Assembly: GCA_029978425.1 (NCBI GenBank) | Contig: JAPOJL010000042.1 | Location: 1 to 5,822 of the forward strand | DNA from: Actinomycetota bacterium | GTDB taxonomy: Bacteria > Actinomycetota > Actinomycetes > Nanopelagicales > Nanopelagicaceae | Direction: 5' to 3' | Length of the DNA: 5,822 nucleotides | In this document: positions 1 through 4,942 of the stretch, piece after piece | Layout: each line of letters starts with the position of its first letter | Numbering within the stretch: the stretch's first letter is position 1 | The notes under the pieces: generated by a model | Told to the model about the DNA's origin: nothing | Database searches by the model: none | The model's input: the letters and a program-made list of their open reading frames with translations, nothing else | Program-made: the position numbers and the translations under genes

Positions 1-848
1 GTAATGGTTCCAGTGCCAGCAACTTTGCGACCACGCACCAAATCTTCTTCGGTGAGTTTTTCAATGATTCCAATCGCAAAGATCATTCCGGCGCTAGGAC
101 TGCCTACTCCTGAAATATTGAAATCTACATCGATAGGAAATTTTGCTGATGTGCCAATCAGAATTCCAATGGCCGGTTTAACTTCACCCGTTTCAGCAGC
201 AGTCTCAACGTTCTTTACCAGCGTCACAGTCTGAGTGATGATGCTGGAGTTTTCATTTTTATCGCGTCGCTCAACGGTAATTCTTAAGCTATCGCCAATC
301 TTCTTCTCCGCATAGGAGGTTCGAATCTCTTCGATGGCGTTGATTTTCTTGCCATCTATTTCCGTAATGATGTCGCCGACTTTAAGCTTGTTAAGGGCAT
401 CGGAGTACTGACGAATATCACTGATGTAGTAGAACTCATCAAATTGGTAACCGAGATAGCGCAGTGCCGCAGCTGTTGCTGTTGCCTTTGAGGACTCCAT
501 TTCATTCCGACTGCTGCGATTAATTACCTTTGCTGGTTGCACGATCGGATATACAGATTCGCGTGGCAAAACAACATTAGGTCCCGTCGCCCAATTAACA
601 ATCGTCTCCGCCCCAAAGACTGGTGAATCTGGATTAGTGACTAATATTGAAGTTATATAAAGCTTGCCATTTACGGGATATGTTTTTACTTCGTTGATTT
701 CAATTAATTTTCCTGCAACATTGTCAGGAACACCCGGTTTGAAGAAGACAAAAGGAATAGGAGCTAAGAGGGTGGCAATAGTGAGAAGGTAGAAGAAGAA
801 CTTTGCTGGGAAAGGCCAGCGGTAACGAAGAGGAGATATGTTTCGCAT
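1..848 (-). CDS. YlbL-like PDZ/Lon-type (S16) secreted serine protease, C-terminus beyond window
   Basis: Partial gene: the first 282 codons are present and the 3' end lies off the left edge. The start is the ATG at 848, which overlaps the stop of the upstream gene (TAATG). Residues about 14-36 form one hydrophobic segment after a basic N-terminus, which suggests a signal anchor with the rest outside the membrane. A PDZ-like domain covers about residues 125-212, including the GDIITEIDGKKI strand-turn typical of peptide-binding PDZ domains. It is followed by the start of a Lon (S16) proteolytic domain with the motif GSPSAGM, where S252 matches the Lon catalytic serine. The partner lysine normally lies about 40 residues later, outside this window, so an intact dyad cannot be confirmed. 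Family members (Bacillus YlbL, Rv3194c) are membrane-anchored proteases with poorly defined substrates. Substrate here is unknown. The family call is firm. Confidence 0.93.
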   Translation of the reverse strand, partial: MRNISPLRYRWPFPAKFFFYLLTIATLLAPIPFVFFKPGVPDNVAGKLIEINEVKTYPVNGKLYITSILVTNPDSPVFGAETIVNWATGPNVVLPRESVYPIVQPAKVINRSSRNEMESSKATATAAALRYLGYQFDEFYYISDIRQYSDALNKLKVGDIITEIDGKKINAIEEIRTSYAEKKIGDSLRITVERRDKNENSSIITQTVTLVKNVETAAETGEVKPAIGILIGTSAKFPIDVDFNISGVGSPSAGMIFAIGIIEKLTEEDLVRGRKVAGTGTI

Positions 849-1036
849 TACTCAGGTTTCTTGAAGGAATCCTGGAACTTCTTAAATTTCCCTACCGAAC
901 GTTCGGTTTGATTCTCATACTTATCTTGGAATCGCGTAACCCAGACTACGTAAAGCAACGCACCCACCAGAGCGGTCAATGGAATGATCCACCAGAAGAG
1001 CGCTGATAGCGGGGTTGAATCCGCAGCAAGAATCAT
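848..1036 (-). CDS. small single-pass membrane protein of unknown function
   Basis: A 62-residue protein. A short N-terminus is followed by one strongly hydrophobic helix at about residues 10-33 (the segment containing WWIIPLTALVGALLYVVW), then a charged, lysine-rich tail of about 27 residues ending KKPE. By the positive-inside rule the tail should be cytoplasmic. No enzymatic motif is visible and I do not recognise a named family. It is accepted as real because it shares the TAATG stop/start overlap with the following protease gene, its start is placed by a plausible leaderless promoter, and its composition is that of a proper membrane protein. Small membrane proteins upstream of the PDZ protease occur in other actinobacteria as I recall, which would suggest a role near that protease, but this is inference. 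Translational coupling to the protease is likely. Confidence 0.75.
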   Translation of the reverse strand: MILAADSTPLSALFWWIIPLTALVGALLYVVWVTRFQDKYENQTERSVGKFKKFQDSFKKPE

Positions 1037-1052
1037 GGGCGAAGCCTAGGCT
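1037..1052 (-). promoter_or_regulatory. candidate -10 element for leaderless transcript of the small membrane protein operon
   Basis: On the minus strand the hexamer TAGGCT (plus positions 1048-1043, pattern TAnnnT) ends six bases before the ATG at 1036, the spacing expected when transcription starts at the start codon itself. No Shine-Dalgarno sequence precedes this ATG, which fits a leaderless mRNA, common in Actinobacteria. No good -35 hexamer is seen 16-18 bases upstream. The hexamer sits inside a perfect 10-bp palindrome, AGCCTAGGCT (1043-1052). Confidence 0.4.
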
Positions 1053-1164
1053 AGAAGAGATAAAACTGTTGCTCTGAACTACATTACGCAGTGAAACGGG
1101 ATTGGGAAGCGTTCGGGAAGAAAACCTGGAAAAAATTTGTTCCCATGCCACAGATCACTTTCTT

Positions 1165-1170
1165 GGAGGG
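1165..1170 (+). promoter_or_regulatory. Shine-Dalgarno site fixing the DUF2342 start
   Basis: GGAGGG lies four bases before the ATG at 1175. It decides this start over an in-frame GTG at 1091, which would add 28 residues that do not resemble the family's usual N-terminus. Confidence 0.75.
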
Positions 1171-1174
1171 TTGT

Positions 1175-2530
1175 ATGTCGAGCTTTGGCTTTACGCCGAA
1201 CAATGGCGATGATGACAATTCACCCGATAAATCAAATAATCCCTCAAATTCCGGTCCTTTTGGTTTCGGTAATTTCGGTGACATATTCCAGCAATTCTCA
1301 GGAATGGGTTTGAATCTCCAAGGTCTTCTCGCTTCACTTTCTGGACAATCATCACCAAGCGCGCTTTCTCAACAAATGATTCGAGATATCTCTCGCAAAT
1401 TCCTTACCGCCCATGGCGAACTACCTGTAAGCGTGAGCGACCTTGTTGCGACTCAAGAAGCATTTAATATCGCTGATCTTTGGATTAACGAAGCTACTAC
1501 TTTCCCCACTCTTGTCATTCCTGATACCTGCGCTTTAAGCCGCCGCGACTGGATTGATTCCACCCTTGCTGGTTGGGAAGAACTCACCAAACCTCTTGTT
1601 GATGGAATGTCTCAAGCGATGTCAGAAATGCTCAACGAAACTCTTGGCACTCAAGATGGCACTGAGAGCGCGCCAAGTTTCTCGATACCCGGGTTTGGAA
1701 ATATGAATATTTCAAAATCAAGTATCTCTGCAATCATGGGGACTTTCATGAGCTCGCTCATCAGCACTCAACTCGGCCAGACCATCGGCAATCTCTCCAC
1801 GAGCGTTACTGGTGCCAATGATGTTGCCCTTCCTCTCACCTCACCTATTCGCCCGCAATTGATCCCACAAAACGTCGCGCTCTGGGGTAAAGATCTTGAG
1901 ATTCCTGAAGCAGAAATCCGAATCTACCTTGCGCTGCGTGAAATTGCGGCGGCGCGTTTGTTCTCTGCAACTCCATGGCTCCGCGAATATGTCCGCAACG
2001 CAATTGCGCTCTACGGAAAAGGAATTCGCGTCGATATAACTGCAATCACTCAACAAGCAGAAGATGCGATGAGCTCCGGCGAACTAGATCCTTCTAATCC
2101 TGAATCTATGACGCTTGCACTCTCGGGCGGGATGTTTACACCAGAGGAAACTCCACAACAGCGCGCAGCGCTTGAAAGACTTGAGACCGTCCTCGCTCTT
2201 ATCGAGGGATGGATCGATGCCGTCGTTACCCGTGCCGCGGGCGATCGACTTCCTTCCATGATCAAACTTCGCGAGACTCAACAACGTCGTCGCGCTACCA
2301 ATTCACCGACCCAACAACTCTTCGCAACACTTGTAGGACTTGAAGTTTCACCGCGACGCACTCGTGAAGCCATCACATTTTGGGAGAAAGTTGCAGAACT
2401 AAAAGATATTCAAGCGCGCGATCAGATTTGGGATGAAGCAGTTCTTCTTCCTACCGCGGAAGATTTATTGGATGCTGAGGCTTTCCTGAAAGCTCGCGAA
2501 ATTCCCGATGACCTCTCGGGCTTAATTTAA
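1175..2530 (+). CDS. DUF2342 (Zincin_2-type) family protein, probable non-peptidase
   Basis: A 451-residue protein. The N-terminus (MSSFGFTPNN, then a Gly/Asn/Phe-rich stretch to about residue 40) is typical of actinobacterial DUF2342 proteins of the putative-hydrolase subgroup. The C-terminal half carries the conserved blocks: a segment ending in PWLR (267-270), a LALIEGWIDAVV segment with E344-G345-W346, an ArgArg-rich ATN region, LFATLVGLEVSPRR, and a terminal LLPTAEDLLDAEAF block. Families with a true zincin site have HEVTH before PWLR and an EGH segment later. Here the equivalent positions read REIAA (255-259) and EGW (344-346). The whole protein has a single histidine (H80). I therefore infer that it does not bind catalytic zinc in the classical way, although annotation pipelines would call it a zinc-dependent metalloprotease. 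It is orthologous by context to Rv3195. Function unknown; no signal peptide, so probably cytoplasmic. It is first in a plus-strand series that diverges from the protease operon. Confidence 0.9.
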   Translation: MSSFGFTPNNGDDDNSPDKSNNPSNSGPFGFGNFGDIFQQFSGMGLNLQGLLASLSGQSSPSALSQQMIRDISRKFLTAHGELPVSVSDLVATQEAFNIADLWINEATTFPTLVIPDTCALSRRDWIDSTLAGWEELTKPLVDGMSQAMSEMLNETLGTQDGTESAPSFSIPGFGNMNISKSSISAIMGTFMSSLISTQLGQTIGNLSTSVTGANDVALPLTSPIRPQLIPQNVALWGKDLEIPEAEIRIYLALREIAAARLFSATPWLREYVRNAIALYGKGIRVDITAITQQAEDAMSSGELDPSNPESMTLALSGGMFTPEETPQQRAALERLETVLALIEGWIDAVVTRAAGDRLPSMIKLRETQQRRRATNSPTQQLFATLVGLEVSPRRTREAITFWEKVAELKDIQARDQIWDEAVLLPTAEDLLDAEAFLKAREIPDDLSGLI

Positions 2531-2538
2531 AAAGAAAA

Positions 2539-2618
2539 GCGAAGACCCCGGGCGCACAATTCTTTATCTGCCTTCCCCTTGCAGATAATGAACGGTTATC
2601 CGAGGTCTTCGTGTGCGC
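2539..2618. other. large structured intergenic element, possible terminator
   Basis: Nested inverted repeats follow the DUF2342 stop by nine bases. The outer arms CGAAGACC (2540-2547) and GGTCTTCG (2604-2611) pair over 8 bp and continue after one C-A mismatch with CGG/CCG. Inside is a perfect 8-bp hairpin TTATCTGC/GCAGATAA (2564-2571 and 2581-2588) with a nine-base loop. A further 7-bp complement, GCGCACA (2552-2558) with TGTGCGC (2612-2618), crosses the outer stem, so the two are probably alternatives. The strand in which a U-rich tract follows the stem is the minus strand (CTTTTCTTTTTAAATT across 2540-2525). On the plus strand no T-run follows. It may end DUF2342 transcription without a U tail, block antisense transcription, or belong to an RNA. 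Confidence 0.5.
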
Positions 2619-2721
2619 AAAGTACGACAGATGCACGGCAATAATCAACTTCCAGATGAGAGTTTCTACCAGCTAAACACTCATGTACTCCTATAGAGTT
2701 TTAACTTGCGTTTGGGGAAAC

Positions 2722-2727
2722 GAGAGG
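2722..2727 (+). promoter_or_regulatory. Shine-Dalgarno site for the YgjP-like gene
   Basis: GAGAGG lies seven bases before the GTG at 2735 and supports that non-ATG start. Confidence 0.6.
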
Positions 2728-2734
2728 TTGTGGT

Positions 2735-3340
2735 GTGGAAAACTTCATTCAAGAAGAAATCTTCGACGCTAACCTCCGCGACGTGCGCGCCCAAGCTTCA
2801 AAACCTAGTTCTGAAATCCGAATTCCAGGTACCGAGATTTCTGGTGGCGCAGAGATACGAGTGGTCCGCAGTTCACGGCGAAAAAGAAGCATCAGCGCCT
2901 ATCGCGAACAGGGCGCCATCGTTATCCAGGTTCCTGCTCGCCTCTCCAACTCAAAAGTAAGCGCTGTTATCCCGGAAATGGTTGAAAAGATCCTTACTCG
3001 CGAAGCTCGCGAGAAGATCAGCGACTCAGAGCTATTCCATCGCGCTAATGAACTGCTCGCGCGTTACCCCCCAGAATTTCCCATTGCACCTGCCAGCGTG
3101 ACATGGCGCCAGATGAATGAACGTTGGGGCTCGTGCACCACCTTAGATCGGACAATTCGGATTTCTGATCGCTTAAATGGCGCCCCTGATTACGTAGTTG
3201 ATTACCTTCTTGTCCATGAATTGATCCACTTGATGATTCCTGACCATGGCCCCCAATTTGAGGCCTTCCTGGCGCGCTTTGAAGCGAGCGATAAGGCGAG
3301 CGCCTATCTCGACGGCTATGAGGCGGGTGCGCGGGGCTGA
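2735..3340 (+). CDS. YgjP-like (M48/DUF45) zinc metallopeptidase
   Basis: A 201-residue protein starting at GTG 2735. Residues about 1-40 are a variable N-terminus. The family fold begins with IRVVRSSRRKRSISAYR, matching the usual VRRSxRRRRTVxAY entry strand, and continues to PARLS. The core has TWRQMNERWGSCT, then RISDRLNGAP and a metal site HELIH at 161-165. H161 and H165 would bind zinc, E162 would be the general base, and H171 in DHGPQFEAF is the likely third ligand position. These residues are all intact. The family's fold resembles SprT/WLM-type minigluzincin domains. Its physiological substrate is not established. No signal peptide or membrane segment is seen, so it is probably cytoplasmic. 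It stands 204 bases after DUF2342 and 124 bases before the zinc-ribbon gene. Confidence 0.92.
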   Translation: MENFIQEEIFDANLRDVRAQASKPSSEIRIPGTEISGGAEIRVVRSSRRKRSISAYREQGAIVIQVPARLSNSKVSAVIPEMVEKILTREAREKISDSELFHRANELLARYPPEFPIAPASVTWRQMNERWGSCTTLDRTIRISDRLNGAPDYVVDYLLVHELIHLMIPDHGPQFEAFLARFEASDKASAYLDGYEAGARG

Positions 3341-3341
3341 A

Positions 3342-3407
3342 TTGAGCGTATTGCGCGGAAAAAGATTGCCTTTTGAGCGTGGGTTACGCGTGTCTGAGCG
3401 TGACACG
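3342..3407 (+). promoter_or_regulatory. three TGAGCGT repeats and a palindrome upstream of the zinc-ribbon gene
   Basis: TTGAGCGT occurs at 3342-3349 and 3373-3380, and CTGAGCGT at 3394-3401. The spacings of 31 and 21 bases are close to three and two helical turns, which would place the sites on one DNA face. The last copy lies inside an inverted repeat CGTGTC/GACACG (3389-3394 and 3402-3407). A -35-like GTGACA (3400-3405) is followed 17 bases later by TATTCG (3423-3428), a weak -10. A regulator-binding site or operator for the zinc-ribbon gene is plausible but unproven. Confidence 0.35.
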
Positions 3408-3454
3408 GGGGTATCGTGAGCCTATTCGCAGACAATCCAAGTGCTGCGAGGATC

Positions 3455-3462
3455 GGAGGAAG
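3455..3462 (+). promoter_or_regulatory. strong Shine-Dalgarno site for the DUF5679 gene
   Basis: GGAGGAAG ends two bases before the ATG at 3465. Being inside the reading frame of an upstream GTG at 3441, it shows that the shorter 52-residue product is the real one. Confidence 0.8.
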
Positions 3463-3464
3463 TT

Positions 3465-3623
3465 ATGGCAGAGACATATAAAGGTGAGGCCTACTGCGTA
3501 AAGTGCAAAGAGAAGCGTCAGTTCGAAGGAACTGTAAAGGTCTCCGACTCTGGTCGTCGTATGGCACAGGGCATCTGCCCCACATGCGGCACTAAGGTCA
3601 ACCGCATTTTAGGTAAGGCCTAA
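3465..3623 (+). CDS. DUF5679 small zinc-ribbon protein
   Basis: A 52-residue protein beginning MAETYKGEAYCVKCKEKR. It has two CxxC knuckles, C11/C14 and C38/C41, that would bind one zinc in a ribbon fold. Between them is a conserved basic stretch, SDSGRRMAQG, and the end is NRILGKA. This matches the short DUF5679 proteins of Actinobacteria in length and sequence. The lysine/arginine-rich surface suggests nucleic-acid or ribosome contact, but the function is not known. It has a strong RBS and its own terminator immediately downstream, indicating a well-expressed, probably monocistronic gene. The stop codon is followed in frame by a near-repeat of the last codons and the stop (see findings). 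An upstream in-frame GTG at 3441 is rejected. Confidence 0.92.
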   Translation: MAETYKGEAYCVKCKEKRQFEGTVKVSDSGRRMAQGICPTCGTKVNRILGKA

Positions 3624-3670
3624 ATCAAAGGCATTGTAGGCAAAGCCTAAACACACCAGCTTTAAAGGAA

Positions 3671-3703
3671 GCGCTCGTGCACCACGCACGGGCGCTTTTC
3701 TTA
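3671..3703 (+). terminator. intrinsic terminator after the zinc-ribbon gene
   Basis: GCGCTCGTGC (3671-3680) and GCACGGGCGC (3686-3695) form a 10-bp stem with one G-U pair around a five-base ACCAC loop. The tail TTTTCTTATT follows directly. The two flanking A residues before the stem can extend the stem into the T-run. Confidence 0.9.
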
Positions 3704-3732
3704 TTGACCCAGAGTTACCTGCGGGCTACTTC
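3704..3732 (+). promoter_or_regulatory. candidate promoter for the ThiF-like gene
   Basis: TTGACC (3704-3709, five of six to the -35 consensus) is followed after exactly 17 bases by TACTTC (3727-3732), which keeps only the TA of the -10 consensus. It lies directly behind the terminator, as expected for a new transcription unit. The start of transcription would be near 3739-3741, giving a leader of about 70 bases to the ATG at 3813. Confidence 0.4.
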
Positions 3733-3812
3733 GCAACTGAGTGCTTATTGCTCTTTCACAACGAAGCGTTATCCCAAGCCTCAAGAGTTCGTTTGACCGT
3801 TCATCATCGCGC

Positions 3813-4898
3813 ATGCTCATTAAGCCAGCGCTCAAAACCGGCGTCACTGTTTATCCACCATCGCAATCTCATGAACTTCGGATTGGCACCCGCTTCCGAT
3901 TCTGCACACTTCCGAATTACTGGTCTGACCTCAGTACCCGCCATCTCATCGAACTCTTTAACGGCCAGCGCACACTCCCCGCTATTGCCTTAGAGGCTGG
4001 CATTCCTGAAGCAGCAGTTCAGTCACTGGTGGATGAATTGGCTACCCACGATCTTGTCGACTTACACAGAACCCCCATCACTTACCTTCGGCGATACAAC
4101 CCGGAGTTGGGACGCATTGAAGACGTCAACGATCTCGATGAACTTACCGATGACTATGCCGCAGAATCTTTTATGCGCCGGATGGATATTGAATGCGATG
4201 CGGTAACGCATAACGTCGGAGATCGCGATGGTGGGCGGACTGCAGTTCTTGAGAGACGGAACTTTCCGATTCTTATCTTCGGTGCTGGAAAGATTGTGAA
4301 CTCACTCATTGGAGTCCTCAGCGCTTCAGGTTTCTCAGAAGTCTCCAGCATTAATCGGGTCAGCTCAAAAGATTCATCCTTAAAAATCTCCGAAGGCGAT
4401 GTTGCTGGAGGTTTTGTTGGAAAGAAAGATGTAGGTCAATCACGAAAGAAAGTTATCGAAGAAATCCGAGATCGCTCTTCACTTTTCTCCAGCCCTAAAC
4501 CTCTCATCAATAAACCCAAATTAGTCATCAGTATTGGAAGCCCCAGTCCAGACTCATTGCAGCGCTGGATGATGGAGAACACCCCATATTTATTGGTCGA
4601 TATCCCAACACCGAGTGAAGTGAGGATTGGTCCATTAGTAATCCCGGGAAAATCGCCGTGTGCTCGATGTGTGCAATTAGCTGAAGGAATCGCGATGCCA
4701 ATCTCGCAGAAATGCGAAGTCAGCGCAGCTTTCTCTCTATCTATCGCCTCGGCAATCGCGCTGGATGTGATCTCTCTTGCGGATCGAAGTTCCAGCATCT
4801 ATCTCTCCACCTCCTACATTCACTCCTTGCGCCACTATCACCAACCCGAAATACAACATTGGTCACAGCATCACGCCTGTGGCTGTACCTGGAGTTAA
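3813..4898 (+). CDS. ThiF/E1-like protein with RRE-like N-terminal domain (RiPP-type leader-binding family)
   Basis: A 361-residue protein. The ATG at 3813 is preferred because MLIKPALK matches the family's usual MxPxLKPAL-type beginning; a GTG at 3741 would add 24 residues, and there is no clear RBS at either. Residues about 20-85 resemble a PqqD/RRE winged-helix domain (GQRTLPAIALEAGIPEAAVQ). A Rossmann/E1-like region begins at about 150 with FGAGKIV, a GxGxxG loop in which the last glycine is replaced (V162). DVAGG and GKKDVGQSRKKV match the nucleotide-site blocks seen in this family. C283-x2-C286 and C356-x-C358 near the end (HACGCTWS) probably hold a structural zinc. Orthologues are often called TOMM precursor leader-peptide-binding proteins; Rv3196 is its positional counterpart. 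No YcaO or precursor peptide is seen in this window. Substrate unknown; adenylating activity is uncertain. Confidence 0.8.
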   Translation: MLIKPALKTGVTVYPPSQSHELRIGTRFRFCTLPNYWSDLSTRHLIELFNGQRTLPAIALEAGIPEAAVQSLVDELATHDLVDLHRTPITYLRRYNPELGRIEDVNDLDELTDDYAAESFMRRMDIECDAVTHNVGDRDGGRTAVLERRNFPILIFGAGKIVNSLIGVLSASGFSEVSSINRVSSKDSSLKISEGDVAGGFVGKKDVGQSRKKVIEEIRDRSSLFSSPKPLINKPKLVISIGSPSPDSLQRWMMENTPYLLVDIPTPSEVRIGPLVIPGKSPCARCVQLAEGIAMPISQKCEVSAAFSLSIASAIALDVISLADRSSSIYLSTSYIHSLRHYHQPEIQHWSQHHACGCTWS

Positions 4899-4922
4899 CA
4901 CTTCAACTCGCGCACCGGGTTG

Positions 4923-4938
4923 GCATTCGAAAGAATGC
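4923..4938 (+). promoter_or_regulatory. GAAA-tetraloop hairpin in the RBS position before the kinase gene
   Basis: GCATTC (4923-4928) and GAATGC (4933-4938) pair perfectly around a GAAA loop, a stable GNRA type, four bases before the ATG at 4943. The only purine-rich candidate RBS (GAAAGAA) lies in the loop and the 3' arm, so the hairpin could limit initiation. Confidence 0.5.
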
Positions 4939-4942
4939 GCTC

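Noticed and set aside
1091..1174. 28-residue N-terminal extension of the DUF2342 protein from GTG 1091
   Set aside because: GGAGGG sits just before ATG 1175, and the sequence from there (MSSFGFTPNN) fits the family N-terminus, whereas the extension does not.
2540..2618. H-type pseudoknot from the outer stem and the GCGCACA/TGTGCGC pairing
   Set aside because: The linker of four bases between the 5' arms is too short to span two full adjacent stems, so alternative folds are more likely than a simultaneous pseudoknot.
2451..2648. minus-strand frame of 65 codons across the DUF2342 end
   Set aside because: It runs through the hairpin element and antisense to conserved codons of DUF2342; no RBS or family features.
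3353..3377. possible terminator AAAAG/CTTTT after the YgjP-like gene
   Set aside because: The stem is only five mostly A-T pairs and has no following T-run, so it is too weak to call.
3741..3812. 24-residue extension of the ThiF-like protein from GTG 3741
   Set aside because: MLIKPALK at 3813 fits the family's beginning. A leaderless start at 3741 from the TTGACC/TACTTC promoter remains possible, so the rejection is moderate.
4436..4798. 120-codon open frame on the minus strand
   Set aside because: Lies wholly within the ThiF-like gene in antisense, has no RBS, and its product has no recognisable motif.
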